From Achromobacter sp. Marseille-Q4962 (lineage in GTDB: Bacteria; Pseudomonadota; Gammaproteobacteria; Burkholderiales; Burkholderiaceae_B): 37,120 nt of DNA. The notes under the pieces were generated by a model. It ran no database searches and was not told the DNA's origin. It worked only from the letters and a program-made list of their open reading frames with translations. Positions 15,901 to 24,811 of the stretch are shown one piece after another. The stretch lies in assembly GCF_943737005.1 (NCBI RefSeq), contig NZ_CALSFU010000027.1, positions 1 to 37,120 on the forward strand, read 5' to 3'. The stretch's first letter is position 1, and each line of letters starts with the position of its first letter. The position numbers were made by a program, and so were the translations under genes.

Positions 15901-16517
15901 CGGCGCGCCCGCACACCCTGCCCGCCCTGGCCGCCGCGGCGCTGCTGGCCGCCGCGCCCGGCGGCGCGCTCGCCGCCTCATCCGCCAGCGTGGAAGCCTG
16001 CACCCTGGCAGGCCCCTCCGGCGAATACAGCGTGCGCGTGCGCAACGTGGGCAAGGACACGATCGCGCGGGTGGAAGTCGCTGGCGTGCGGCCGAACGCC
16101 AGCGCGCACGGCACCAACACGATTTCCGTGCAACTGCCCGCCATTCCCCCTGGCCGCTACCAGACCGCGATCCTGGCGCGCCGAGGCGAATCGGCCGCGC
16201 TCGTCAGCCTGCGCACCTACGTGCAGCGGCAAGGCGCGCAAGCCGCCGAAGAAGATATCTATGCCGGCAGGGTGGCCCACGTAACGCCGGGCAACCCCGG
16301 CCCCGGCGTGCTGTATACGCTGGCGCCCCTGGCCGTGCGCGGCTGGACGGTGGCCTATCCCTCGACGCAGCAGCCCGTGCTCGCCCATGGCGCCTCGGTG
16401 CTGATTTTCTATCCGGCGCGCGCCAAGCCGCAGTCCCGCCCGGAAGCGGGCCGGTCGCCGTCGCGCATCGCCGCCCTGCCCGCCTGCGGGCAGCCCGCGC
16501 CGGCGCCCCGGCGCTGA
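15897..16517 (+). CDS. Hypothetical exported protein
   Basis: 206 residues with a clear Sec signal peptide (hydrophobic core ALAAAALLAAAPGGALAASS, cleavage likely after about residue 25). The mature part looks beta-rich: GEYSVRVRNVGKDTIARVEV, then NTISVQLPAIPPGRYQTAIL, then a GWTVAYPSTQQPVLAHGASV segment, suggesting an immunoglobulin-like fold. The C-terminal 30 residues are Pro/Arg/Ser-rich and probably disordered. I do not recognise the family. It is coupled by ATGA to the small membrane protein before it. The periplasm is the probable location; no lipobox is seen. Confidence 0.7.
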   Translation: MTARPHTLPALAAAALLAAAPGGALAASSASVEACTLAGPSGEYSVRVRNVGKDTIARVEVAGVRPNASAHGTNTISVQLPAIPPGRYQTAILARRGESAALVSLRTYVQRQGAQAAEEDIYAGRVAHVTPGNPGPGVLYTLAPLAVRGWTVAYPSTQQPVLAHGASVLIFYPARAKPQSRPEAGRSPSRIAALPACGQPAPAPRR

Positions 16518-16575
16518 ACGCGGCGGACAACGGGCGCCCGGCCTGGATTGCCCCCCTTCGGAAAACCGCGTTCAG
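16514..16575. repeat. Widely spaced inverted repeat between convergent genes
   Basis: CTGAACGCGG at 16514-16523 is perfectly repeated in inverse at 16566-16575, with two further outer pairs, around a 42-base loop. It starts over the stop of the exported-protein gene and ends 16 bp before the stop of the opposing gene, where a two-way terminator would be expected. The large loop and lack of T runs keep this uncertain. Confidence 0.35.
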
Positions 16576-16590
16576 TGCTGGCGCGCCGCG

Positions 16591-16992
16591 CTAGGCGCCG
16601 TGCAGCAGGTCGCGCTCGTTGAGCAGCGCATAGACGATTTCCGGACGGCTGTCGAAGGCGCGGCGGATCGCTGCCGGAATGGCGGCGCGCGTCTTGCGGC
16701 ACAGGCCGGCCTGGCTCTCGAGCTGGATCTGAATGCCGCGCGAGGTCCGCACCTCGTTGGCGCTGGGCGTAATGGTGACGACGATGCCGAGCTGCGCGTG
16801 CATGCGGCCCTGCATGGCGCGCAGGTCTTCCAGGTCGCGCAGGCTCTCCAGCCGGGCCACCAGCCGCTTCTCCTCCTCGCGCGTCAGGCGCAGGATGCGG
16901 AAGTCGGCCCGGGGATCGGCAAACAGCCGATCGCGGTCGCACACGCAGGCGCCGGGCGGGCACGCTTGGCGGATGGGAAACGGGAAGTTCAT
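16591..16992 (-). CDS. Hypothetical conserved protein with Cys-rich N-terminus
   Basis: 133 residues. The N-terminus has ACPPGACVCDRDRLFADP, three Cys in CxxxxxCxC spacing that could bind metal. A charged helical segment (LTREEEKRLVARLESLRDLE) and a C-terminal half with VVTITPSANEVRTSRGIQIQ and AAIPAAIRRAFDSRPEIVYA follow. I recall similar unassigned proteins in Bordetella and Achromobacter but know no function. No signal peptide or membrane segment, so cytoplasmic. ATG at 16992 has no clear ribosome binding site. The upstream gap holds a 15-bp tandem repeat array. Confidence 0.7.
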   Translation of the reverse strand: MNFPFPIRQACPPGACVCDRDRLFADPRADFRILRLTREEEKRLVARLESLRDLEDLRAMQGRMHAQLGIVVTITPSANEVRTSRGIQIQLESQAGLCRKTRAAIPAAIRRAFDSRPEIVYALLNERDLLHGA

Positions 16993-17043
16993 AGCCGGCC
17001 AGGGATCGCGGGCGGGAATCGCCCATCCGCAGATTCTAACGAC

Positions 17044-17103
17044 GATCCCGCGGCGGGCGATCCCGCGGCGGGCGATCCCGCGGCGGGCGGCCCCGCGGCG
17101 GGC
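17044..17103. repeat. 15-bp GC-rich tandem repeat, four copies
   Basis: GATCCCGCGGCGGGC is repeated exactly at 17044-17058, 17059-17073 and 17074-17088, followed by the variant GGCCCCGCGGCGGGC at 17089-17103. It lies between the transporter stop (17117) and the start of the Cys-rich hypothetical gene (16992), both on the minus strand. The core is identical to the array at 6532-6571. Slippage would alter the intergenic length only. Confidence 0.9.
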
Positions 17104-17116
17104 GGCCCGGTCGCAA

Positions 17117-18439
17117 TCAGTCCCGCGTCTCCAGCACCTTGTTGATGCGCAGCGCGATCAGCGTGCACGCCACGCCTGACAGCAGATAGATGCTCACGGC
17201 CGCCAGCCCGAAACGCGCCGAGAGCCCCAGCGCCACGAGCGGCGCGAAGGCCGCGCCGATGAGCCAGGCCATGTCGGATGTGAGCGCCGCGCCCGTGTAG
17301 CGGAAACGCCGCTCGAAGTTCGCGGTGACGGTGCCGGACGCCTGCCCGTATGACAGGCCGAGCAGGGCGAAGCCGATGAGGATGAAAGCGTCCTGGGCGG
17401 CTGGGCCGCCGCCCAGCAGCCAGGGCGCGAAGAGCGCGAACACGCCGATCAGCACGGCCAGCGTGCCGAGCGTGGTGCGGCGGCCGATGCGGTCGGCGAT
17501 CCAGCCCGAGGCGATGGTGCCCAGGATGCCCACTGCCGCGCCGACGATCTGCACCACCAGCACGTCTTGCATGCGCTGCGTGGCGCTGACCGCGATCCAG
17601 GACAGCGGAAACACGGTGACGAGGTGAAAGAGCGCGTAGCTGGCCAGGGCCGCGAACGCGCCGATGAAAAGGTTGTAGCCCTGCTCGCGCACGATCTTCG
17701 GAATGCCGATGGGCTCCAGCTCGCCTTCTTCGAGCAGTTGGGTGTATTCCTCCGTGACCACCAGGCGCAGCCGCGCGAAGAGCGCCACCACGTTGATGGC
17801 GAACGCCACGAAGAAGGGATAGCGCCAGCCCCATTCGAGAAAATCCTGCTGCGTGAGCGCCACGGTGAGGAACAGGAACAGCGCGCTGGCCACCATGAAG
17901 CCGATGGGCGCGCCGAGCTGGCCCAGCATGGCGTACCAGCCGCGCCGGTCTGGCGGTGCGTTGAGCGCCAGCAGCGAGGGCAGGCCGTCCCATGAGCCGC
18001 CCAGCGCGAACCCCTGCAGGCACCGGAAGATCGCCAGCAGCGTGATGGCGTGCATGCCGATGACGTTGTAGCCGGGCAGGAACGCCATGCCGACGGTGGC
18101 CGTGCCGAGCAGGAACAGGGCCATGGTGAGCTTGGTGCCGCGCCCCCAGCGCCGCTGCACGGCCATGGAGACGGCGGTGCCGATCGGGCGGGCGATGAAG
18201 GCGAAGGAGAAGATGACAAAGGACCAGAGCGTGCCTTCGAGGCGGGGCTCGAAGGGGAAGAACACGCTGGGGAAGACCAGCACGCAGGCGATGCCGAACA
18301 CGAAGAAATCGAAGTACTCGGAGGCCCGTCCGACCACGACTCCCACCGCGATCTCGCCCGGCGCCACCTTGGCGTGGCTGATCCCCGACGAGCCGACATA
18401 GGCGGAAGCCTGCCCGGGATATTGCGTGGTGCTCGCCAT
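17117..18439 (-). CDS. MFS transporter, metabolite:H+ symporter (MHS) type
   Basis: 440 residues with about 12 membrane helices. MHS-type motifs are present: the early EYFDFFVFGIACVLVFPSVF segment, ARPIGTAVSMAVQRRWGRGT (loop 2-3, a variant of GxxxDRxGRR), RCLQGFALGGSWDGLPSLLA in helix 4, and ASGWIADRIGRRTTLG after the centre. These proteins import small organic acids or compatible solutes with protons; the substrate is unknown. ATG at 18439 follows AGAGGAG; frames further upstream are less likely. It is divergent from cyoA, with a 234-bp gap in which I see no clear operator. Nearby genes give no hint of substrate. Confidence 0.88.
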   Translation of the reverse strand: MASTTQYPGQASAYVGSSGISHAKVAPGEIAVGVVVGRASEYFDFFVFGIACVLVFPSVFFPFEPRLEGTLWSFVIFSFAFIARPIGTAVSMAVQRRWGRGTKLTMALFLLGTATVGMAFLPGYNVIGMHAITLLAIFRCLQGFALGGSWDGLPSLLALNAPPDRRGWYAMLGQLGAPIGFMVASALFLFLTVALTQQDFLEWGWRYPFFVAFAINVVALFARLRLVVTEEYTQLLEEGELEPIGIPKIVREQGYNLFIGAFAALASYALFHLVTVFPLSWIAVSATQRMQDVLVVQIVGAAVGILGTIASGWIADRIGRRTTLGTLAVLIGVFALFAPWLLGGGPAAQDAFILIGFALLGLSYGQASGTVTANFERRFRYTGAALTSDMAWLIGAAFAPLVALGLSARFGLAAVSIYLLSGVACTLIALRINKVLETRD

Positions 18440-18673
18440 CTGAGTGCTCCTCTGACGGAGGTTTCGGAATACGTGTTTGCCATGCTTATGCAACACGTTC
18501 TTGCAACACTCCAGCGCGCGCCGCGCGTGGCTTGCGAGCCGCATTCTCCAGGGAACACGGCCCGTTGCCGCATGCGAGCCCGCGCACGCTTTCGCTCTTT
18601 TTACCCTAGATTTTTCGCGGCTTCCAGCGTACTGTTGCGTTTAACGATCACGGTTACGTATTGGGGTGTGGTC

Positions 18674-19717
18674 ATGCCGTCGTTCCCAAAGCTCCGCGGA
18701 TTGATCTTGTTTGGCGCCCTGCCGCTGCTCTCCGGATGCAATGCGGTGCTGCTCTCGCCATCGGGCGACGTGGCGGTGCAACAGCGCAACCTGATCATCA
18801 TATCGACCGTGCTGATGCTGCTCATCATCGTGCCGGTCATCGTGCTCACGCTGCTCTTCGCCTGGCGCTACCGCGAAAGCAACACCCAGGCGCGCTACGA
18901 GCCCGACTGGAACCACTCCACCGTCCTCGAACTCCTGATCTGGTCCGCGCCGCTGCTCATCATCATCGCGCTGGGCGCGCTCACCTGGGTCAGCACCCAC
19001 CAGCTCGACCCCTACCGCCCGCTGGCGCGGCTTTCCGAGGGGCGCGAGGTGCCCGCCGACACCAAGCCGCTGGTGGTCGAAGTGGTGGCCATGGACTGGA
19101 AGTGGCTGTTCCTCTATCCCGAGCAGGGCGTGGCGGCGGTCAACGAAATGGCGGCGCCGGTCGACCGTCCCATCGAATTCCGCATCACCGCATCCTCGGT
19201 TATGAACTCCTTCTTCGTGCCGGCGCTGGCGGGCCAGATCTACGCCATGCCGGGCATGCAGACCACGCTGCACGCCGTCATCAACCATGCTGGCGAGTAT
19301 GAAGGCATGTCCGCCAACTACAGCGGGGCGGGATTCTCCGGCATGCGCTTCAAGTTCCACGGCCTGGACCAGCAGGGTTTCGACAAGTGGGTGGAACAGG
19401 CGCGCGCCGCGGGCGCCGCCATGGACCGCGGCGCCTACCTGAAGCTGGAGCAGCCCAGCGAGCGCAATCCGGTGGCGCGCTATGCGTCCGTGGCGCCAGG
19501 GCTGTTCGAGGCCATCGTGAACCGCTGCGTCGAGCCCAACCGCATGTGCATGCGCGACGCCATGGCCATCGACGCGCAGGGCGGGCTCGGGCTGCCCGGC
19601 GCGCACAACGTCACCAGCCTGGACGCCGCCACGCGCGAGCGGCTGGGCCTGCAACAGGCGCCGGTGCGCAGGTACGTGGGCGCCATGTGCACTTCCGGGG
19701 CGGATCTGGTGATGTAG
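18674..19717 (+). CDS. cyoA: Cytochrome bo3 ubiquinol oxidase subunit II
   Basis: 347 residues. Lipobox LLSGC after a short signal peptide, then two membrane helices (about 42-62 and 88-108) and a periplasmic cupredoxin-like domain with [20 protein letters not shown] and [20 protein letters not shown]. The Cys/His ligands of the CuA centre are absent, as expected for a quinol rather than cytochrome c oxidase. A C-terminal COX-aromatic-rich stretch and a conserved tail ending GADLVM follow. ATG at 18674 is preceded by GGGGTG; longer frames run into the divergent transporter leader. It is the first gene of the cyo operon, 64 bp before cyoB. Confidence 0.95.
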   Translation: MPSFPKLRGLILFGALPLLSGCNAVLLSPSGDVAVQQRNLIIISTVLMLLIIVPVIVLTLLFAWRYRESNTQARYEPDWNHSTVLELLIWSAPLLIIIALGALTWVSTHQLDPYRPLARLSEGREVPADTKPLVVEVVAMDWKWLFLYPEQGVAAVNEMAAPVDRPIEFRITASSVMNSFFVPALAGQIYAMPGMQTTLHAVINHAGEYEGMSANYSGAGFSGMRFKFHGLDQQGFDKWVEQARAAGAAMDRGAYLKLEQPSERNPVARYASVAPGLFEAIVNRCVEPNRMCMRDAMAIDAQGGLGLPGAHNVTSLDAATRERLGLQQAPVRRYVGAMCTSGADLVM

Positions 19718-19781
19718 CGGCCGGCCGCAGGCGCCGTCCGCGCGGCGCGATGTCGAACCTGGGTTCTATACGGGAAGCGAG

Positions 19782-21785
19782 ATGACTGAGCACTCCGACC
19801 TCACCAAGCTCTTCTTCGGTCGCCTGACCTGGGAAGCGATTCCGTACCACGAGCCTATACTGCTGGCCACTTTCGCCGCCGTGGTGCTGGGCGGCCTGGC
19901 GCTGCTGGGCGCCATCACCTATTACGGCAAGTGGGGCTACCTGTGGCGGGAGTGGTTCACCAGCATCGACCACAAGAAGATCGGCATCATGTACATGGTG
20001 CTGGGCATCGTGATGCTGCTGCGGGGCTTCGCCGACGCCATCATGATGCGGCTGCAGCAGGCCATCGCCTTCGGCGATTCGCTGGGCTACCTGCCGCCGC
20101 ATCACTACGACCAGATCTTCACCGCGCACGGCGTCATCATGATCTTCTTCGTGGCCATGCCGCTGGTCACCGGGCTCATGAACTACATCGTGCCGCTGCA
20201 GATCGGCGCGCGCGACGTGGCCTTCCCCTTCCTGAACAATTTCAGCTTCTGGATGACCACCGGCGGCGCCGTTCTGGTGATGATGTCGCTCTTCGTGGGC
20301 GAATTCGCGCGCACCGGGTGGCTGGCCTATCCCCCGCTGTCCGGCATTCTGCACAGTCCCGACGTGGGGGTCGATTACTACATATGGGCCTTGCAGATCG
20401 CGGGGGTGGGCACGCTGCTGTCGGGCGTCAACCTCATGGTCACCATCGTGAAGATGCGCGCGCCCGGCATGACGCTGATGCGCATGCCCGTGTTTACCTG
20501 GACCGCGCTGTGCACCAACGTGCTCATCGTGGCCGCCTTCCCCGTGCTGACGGCGGTGCTGGCGCTGCTCTCCATGGACCGCTACGTGGGCACCAATTTC
20601 TTTACGGCGGACTTCGGCGGCAACGCCATGATGTACGTGAACCTGATCTGGATCTGGGGCCACCCCGAGGTGTACATCCTGATCCTGCCGGCCTTCGGCG
20701 TATTCTCGGAGGTGGTGTCCACCTACTGCGGCAAGCGGCTCTTCGGCTACGCGTCCATGGTGTACGCGTCGGTGGTGATCACGGTGCTGTCGTACCTGGT
20801 GTGGCTGCACCACTTCTTCACCATGGGCTCGGGCGCCAGCGTGAACTCGTTCTTCGGGATCACGACGATGATCATCTCCATTCCCACGGGCGCGAAGATC
20901 TTCAACTGGCTGTTCACCATGTACCGCGGCCGCATCCGCTTCGAGGTGCCCATGCTCTGGACGGTGGGCTTCATGGTCACCTTCGTGATCGGCGGCATGA
21001 CGGGCGTGCTGCTGGCCGTGCCGCCCGCCGACTTCGCGCTGCACAACAGCCTGTTCCTGATCGCGCACTTCCATAACGTCATCATCGGCGGCGTGCTGTT
21101 CGGCCTGATGGCGGGCATCACCTACTGGTTCCCCAAAGCCTTCGGCTACAAGCTCGATCCGTTCTGGGGCAAGTGCTCGTTCTGGTTCTGGCTGGTGGGT
21201 TTCTACGTGGCCTTCATGCCACTGTACGTGCTGGGGCTCATGGGCGTGACGCGCCGCCTCAGCCATTTCGAGGACGCCTCGCTGCAGATCTGGTTCCAGA
21301 TCGCGGCGGTGGGCGCGGGCCTGATCGCCATCGGCATCGCGTGCTTCCTGATCCAGCTCGTGGTGAGCTACCGGCGCCGCCATGAACTGCGCGACGTCAC
21401 CGGCGACCCCTGGAACGGCCGCACGCTGGAATGGTCCACCTCGTCGCCGCCGCCCGCCTACAACTTCGCCTTCACCCCGCGGGTGCACGACCTGGACGCC
21501 TGGTGGCAGATGAAGCAATGCGGCTACCAGCGGCCGCAGCAGGGCTTCATTCCCATCCACATGCCCAAGAACACCTGGGCCGGCATCGTGCTGGCCGCCA
21601 TCAGCGTGGTGATGGGCTTCGCGCTGATCTGGCACATGTGGCCGCTGGCGGCGGTTTCGTTCGCCGCGCTGATCCTGGTTTCCATCGTCCATACCTTCAA
21701 CTACCAGCGCGACTACTACGTGCCGGCCGAGGAAGTCGTCCGTTGCGAAGCCGCCCGAACCCAGCTCCTGAGCAAACATGTCTGA
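19782..21785 (+). CDS. cyoB: Cytochrome bo3 ubiquinol oxidase subunit I
   Basis: 667 residues, offset by 10 from E. coli CyoB with all key residues kept. Heme b ligands are His116 and His431, the heme o3 ligand is His429, and the CuB ligands are His294 (HPEVY), His343 and His344. Quinol-site residues Arg81, Asp85, His108 and Gln111 match E. coli R71, D75, H98 and Q101, confirming a quinol oxidase. D-channel Asp145 and Glu296 are present, so proton pumping is expected. It reduces O2 to water in the inner membrane. The last 8 bases overlap cyoC. Confidence 0.97.
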   Translation: MTEHSDLTKLFFGRLTWEAIPYHEPILLATFAAVVLGGLALLGAITYYGKWGYLWREWFTSIDHKKIGIMYMVLGIVMLLRGFADAIMMRLQQAIAFGDSLGYLPPHHYDQIFTAHGVIMIFFVAMPLVTGLMNYIVPLQIGARDVAFPFLNNFSFWMTTGGAVLVMMSLFVGEFARTGWLAYPPLSGILHSPDVGVDYYIWALQIAGVGTLLSGVNLMVTIVKMRAPGMTLMRMPVFTWTALCTNVLIVAAFPVLTAVLALLSMDRYVGTNFFTADFGGNAMMYVNLIWIWGHPEVYILILPAFGVFSEVVSTYCGKRLFGYASMVYASVVITVLSYLVWLHHFFTMGSGASVNSFFGITTMIISIPTGAKIFNWLFTMYRGRIRFEVPMLWTVGFMVTFVIGGMTGVLLAVPPADFALHNSLFLIAHFHNVIIGGVLFGLMAGITYWFPKAFGYKLDPFWGKCSFWFWLVGFYVAFMPLYVLGLMGVTRRLSHFEDASLQIWFQIAAVGAGLIAIGIACFLIQLVVSYRRRHELRDVTGDPWNGRTLEWSTSSPPPAYNFAFTPRVHDLDAWWQMKQCGYQRPQQGFIPIHMPKNTWAGIVLAAISVVMGFALIWHMWPLAAVSFAALILVSIVHTFNYQRDYYVPAEEVVRCEAARTQLLSKHV

Positions 21786-22419
21786 TACCTACGCGCCCCC
21801 TCTCACCGGCGGCCAGACGCCGCCGCAGCCGCTGAGTTTCCACGTCGAAGGCGAGCACCACCCGCAGAACGGAACCCTGCTGGGCTTCTGGGTGTACCTG
21901 ATGAGCGACTGTCTCGTCTTCGCCTGCCTGTTCGCCACTTACGGCGTGCTGGGGCGCAGCTACGCGGCGGGCCCGTCCGGGGCCGACCTGTTCGACCTGC
22001 CGCTGGTGGCGGTGAACACCTCGCTGCTGCTGCTCTCGTCCATCACCTACGGCTTCGCCATGCTCGAAATGCGCCGCAACCGGATCGGCGCGACGCAGGG
22101 CTGGCTGGCGGTCACGGGCCTGCTGGGCGCGGGCTTCCTGGGCCTGGAGCTCTACGAGTTCGCTCACCTCATCCATGAGGGCGCGGGGCCGCAGCGCAGC
22201 GCGTTCCTGTCGTCGTTTTTCACGCTGGTCGGCACCCACGGCCTGCACGTCACCTTCGGCATCGTGTGGCTGGTGACGATGATGGTCCAGGTGCAGCTGC
22301 ACGGCCTGATCCCGGCCAACCGCCGGCGCCTGATGTGCCTGTCGCTGTTCTGGCACTTCCTGGACCTGATCTGGGTGGGCGTGTTCACCTTCGTCTATCT
22401 CATGGGAGTGCTGCCATGA
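21778..22419 (+). CDS. cyoC: Cytochrome bo3 ubiquinol oxidase subunit III
   Basis: 213 residues with five membrane helices, as usual for CyoC (about 204 in E. coli). Typical stretches are [20 protein letters not shown], the [15 protein letters not shown] helix, and [20 protein letters not shown] with the conserved His pair. It has no redox centre and stabilises subunit I. It starts within the last 8 bases of cyoB and its stop overlaps the cyoD ATG (ATGA), so translation of the three is linked. Confidence 0.96.
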   Translation: MSDTYAPPLTGGQTPPQPLSFHVEGEHHPQNGTLLGFWVYLMSDCLVFACLFATYGVLGRSYAAGPSGADLFDLPLVAVNTSLLLLSSITYGFAMLEMRRNRIGATQGWLAVTGLLGAGFLGLELYEFAHLIHEGAGPQRSAFLSSFFTLVGTHGLHVTFGIVWLVTMMVQVQLHGLIPANRRRLMCLSLFWHFLDLIWVGVFTFVYLMGVLP

Positions 22420-22880
22420 CCGTACGCACCGATCACATGGCCAACCTGAGCCAGGCCCACGGCATGCAGCACGCGGCAGATCACGGCCATGGCGGCCACG
22501 GCGGCCATGACGGGCACGGCGGCCATGACGGGCACGGCGAGGACGACGGCCCGCACGGCACCTTCAAGGGCTACGTCACGGGCTTCGTGCTGGCGGCCAT
22601 CCTGACCGCCATACCGTTCTGGCTGGTGATGAACCGCGTGTTCGACAGCTCGCGCGTGACCGCGCTGGTGATCCTCGCCTTCGCGGTGGTGCAGATCGTG
22701 GTACATATTGTGTATTTCCTGCACCTGGACGCCAAGTCCGAGAGCGGCTGGAATATGCTCGCGCTGATCTTCACGCTGGTGCTCGTTGTGATTACCCTCA
22801 GCGGCTCCATCTGGATCATGTACCACCTCAACTCCAACATGATGCCCGCGTCGATACACGACATGCGGAATATGCCTTGA
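22416..22880 (+). CDS. cyoD: Cytochrome bo3 ubiquinol oxidase subunit IV with His-rich N-terminus
   Basis: 154 residues against about 110 in E. coli. The conserved three-helix part starts near residue 50 ([20 protein letters not shown]) and contains [17 protein letters not shown], typical of CyoD. The extra length is an N-terminal tail with 11 His among the first 48 residues, including a duplicated GGHDGH unit encoded by an 18-bp DNA repeat around 22500-22536. Such tails can bind metals, so copper or zinc handling near the oxidase is an inference. CyoD assists assembly of subunit I and CuB binding. ATGA overlap upstream, TTGA overlap with the SURF1 gene downstream. Confidence 0.93.
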   Translation: MTVRTDHMANLSQAHGMQHAADHGHGGHGGHDGHGGHDGHGEDDGPHGTFKGYVTGFVLAAILTAIPFWLVMNRVFDSSRVTALVILAFAVVQIVVHIVYFLHLDAKSESGWNMLALIFTLVLVVITLSGSIWIMYHLNSNMMPASIHDMRNMP

Positions 22881-23653
22881 CCGCAGCAACCGAGAAGTCC
22901 CCGGGCGGCGCACCGCGCGCGCCCCGCAGCCGCGCCCGGCTGCTCGTTCTGGCCGTGATCGCGGCCGTCCTGTTCACCGGCTTTTGCGCCCTGGGCACCT
23001 GGCAGGTGCACCGGCTGGCCTGGAAAGAAGCGCTGATCGCGCGGGTGGACGCCCGCGTCCATGCGCCGCCCCAGGCCGCTCCCGGCCCCGGCCAGTGGGC
23101 CGGCCTGAACGAAGCCAACGCCGAATACCGCCGCGTGAGCGCGAGCGGCATGTTTCTCTACGACCGCCAGACGCTGGTGCAGGCCGCCACCGAGCTGGGC
23201 AGCGGCTACTGGGTCATGACGCCCCTGGAGCTGGACGGCGGCGGCATCGTCATGGTGAACCGCGGCTTCGTGCTGCCCGCCTGGCGCAAGACGCCGGCCG
23301 CGCGGGGCGAACCGCCGGCGCCCGGCAGCGTGACCGGGCTGCTGCGCATGGGCGAAGCCGGCGGCGCCTTCCTGCGCCACAACGATCCGGCCGCCGGCCT
23401 CTGGTATACGCGCGACCTGCCCGCCATCGCGGCGGCGCGCGGGCTGGCCGACGTCGCGCCCTATTTCATCGACGCCGAGGCGGCGCCCGGCGCGCCGCGC
23501 GATCCGGCCTCGGCCCCCGTCGCGGGCCTCACCGTGCTGGCCTTTCCCAACAGCCACCTCAGCTACGCGATCACCTGGTACGCGCTGGCGCTCATGGTCA
23601 TCATCGGCGCGCTCATCGTCGTGCGCGAGGAAAACCGTTCGCGCAGGAACTGA
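22877..23653 (+). CDS. SURF1-family oxidase assembly protein
   Basis: 258 residues with the SURF1 plan: an N-terminal membrane helix ending in GFCALGTWQVHRLAWKEALI (the GxWQ-R-xxK signature), a periplasmic domain with YRRVSASGMFLYDRQTLVQA and a VNRGFVLP strand, and a C-terminal helix preceded by NSHLSYAITWYALALMVIIG. SURF1 proteins help place heme in terminal oxidases. The only usable start is TTG at 22877, overlapping the cyoD stop as TTGA, so initiation likely depends on cyoD translation. Position as fifth cyo gene supports a role in bo3 assembly. No heme O synthase (cyoE) follows. Confidence 0.9.
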   Translation: MTAATEKSPGGAPRAPRSRARLLVLAVIAAVLFTGFCALGTWQVHRLAWKEALIARVDARVHAPPQAAPGPGQWAGLNEANAEYRRVSASGMFLYDRQTLVQAATELGSGYWVMTPLELDGGGIVMVNRGFVLPAWRKTPAARGEPPAPGSVTGLLRMGEAGGAFLRHNDPAAGLWYTRDLPAIAAARGLADVAPYFIDAEAAPGAPRDPASAPVAGLTVLAFPNSHLSYAITWYALALMVIIGALIVVREENRSRRN

Positions 23654-23657
23654 ACCC

Positions 23658-23684
23658 GCGCGGCCCGCGCCATGCGGGCCGCGC
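23658..23684. terminator. Strong hairpin between SURF1 and porin genes
   Basis: GCGCGGCCCGC (23658-23668) and GCGGGCCGCGC (23674-23684) form a perfect 11-bp stem with a 5-base loop, starting 4 bp after the SURF1 stop and ending 20 bp before the porin stop. Placement between convergent genes suits a two-way terminator of the cyo operon and the porin, although no T run is present. Confidence 0.6.
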
Positions 23685-23704
23685 GCCGGCAAGCGCGCGC
23701 CGGA

Positions 23705-24811
23705 TCAGAACGTGTGGCGGATGCCCACGCCCAGGGCCGTGCTCTTGAGCCCGTCGATGAAGGCGTAATCCTTGCCGTACGAACCGTAGGCGTACAGATT
23801 GGTGCGCTTGGACAGGTCGTAGGTGTAGCCCAGGCTCCAGACGTTCATGGTTTCGTCGCCGCCGGTCAGGTCGGCGTTGTTGGGATCCACGCGCTGCCAG
23901 GAGGCGAAAAGGCTGCTGCCGCCGCCGATGGGCAGGGTAGCGCCCAGCATGTAGGCATTGGCCCGGAAACCGTCCACGAAGCGGCTGCTGCCGAATTGGT
24001 CGCTGTAGGGCGTGCCGGAGGGCAGGTCCTGGCCGACGAACCAGCCGTCGGTGGTGCGGCCGTAGGCGGCGGCGAGCTTGACCACTTCGAAGTCGTAGGA
24101 CAGGCCCACGGCGTACTGGCGCGGCGTGGCGCTGTGGTCGATGGAGGCGCGGTTCGAGCCGTTGAGCTGGTCGTAGGTGAGGGTCACGTTCAGCGGGCCG
24201 CGCAGGTAGCGCAGGCCGGCCGTGATGCCGCGGGTGTTGTCCGCGGTGCCGAAGCCGCTCTGGTCGCCGATGGTGTCGTCCGCGTTGAACGAATAGCCCA
24301 CGCCCAGCTCGAAGCCATTCACGTTGGGCGTGCGGTACATGACCATGTTGTCCCAGCGCATGGTGTTGGCGGCGCTGAAGCCCAGGCCCAGGTTGGCCTG
24401 CGTGTAGCTGGTGTAGAACGGATCGATGTCGGCGAGGTAGTTGGACCCCACGGTGGCCTGGCGGCCGAACTCCAGCGAGCCCCAGGCGTCGTTGGCGAAC
24501 CCGATGGTGGCCTGGCGGCCGAACAGGCGCCCGCTCTGGCCGCGGCCGCCGTTGCCCGAATCGAAGCCGCTTTCCAGCTTGAACACGGCGCGCAGGCCGT
24601 CGCCCAGGTCTTCGGAGCCGCGCAGGCCCCAGCGCGAGCCGGCCTGGATGCCGTTGATCATGCCCAGCTTGCTGCCGTCGTATCCGTCGCCCTTGATCTT
24701 GTTGTAGCCAATGCCGGTGTCGATGACACCATAGAGAGTGACTGACGTTTCTGCCTGAGCGGTGCCTGCGAATGCGGTCAGCATGGCGGCTGCGAGCAGC
24801 GTCTTTTTCAT
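23705..24811 (-). CDS. Gram-negative general porin
   Basis: 368 residues. A signal peptide (MKKTLLAAAMLTAFAGTAQA) is followed by the mature start ETSVTLYGVIDTGIGYNKIK, the standard betaproteobacterial porin opening, and the usual SRWGLRGSEDLGDGLRAVFK and FGRQATIGF strands. It ends in Phe (RHTF), the outer-membrane insertion signal read by BamA. A 16-stranded trimeric barrel for small hydrophilic solutes is expected; ion selectivity is not clear. ATG at 24811 follows CAGGAG. It is divergent from the RcsB-like regulator, and the 310-bp gap may let that regulator affect it. Confidence 0.94.
   Translation of the reverse strand: MKKTLLAAAMLTAFAGTAQAETSVTLYGVIDTGIGYNKIKGDGYDGSKLGMINGIQAGSRWGLRGSEDLGDGLRAVFKLESGFDSGNGGRGQSGRLFGRQATIGFANDAWGSLEFGRQATVGSNYLADIDPFYTSYTQANLGLGFSAANTMRWDNMVMYRTPNVNGFELGVGYSFNADDTIGDQSGFGTADNTRGITAGLRYLRGPLNVTLTYDQLNGSNRASIDHSATPRQYAVGLSYDFEVVKLAAAYGRTTDGWFVGQDLPSGTPYSDQFGSSRFVDGFRANAYMLGATLPIGGGSSLFASWQRVDPNNADLTGGDETMNVWSLGYTYDLSKRTNLYAYGSYGKDYAFIDGLKSTALGVGIRHTF

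Noticed and set aside
17044..17103. CRISPR or transposon end as explanation for the 15-bp array
   Set aside because: No spacers, no transposase gene and no terminal inverted repeats; it is a plain tandem repeat.
19611..21779. A 722-codon open frame opposite cyoB, His-rich
   Set aside because: Exact antisense shadow of a verified oxidase subunit; the His richness comes from reversed hydrophobic codons.
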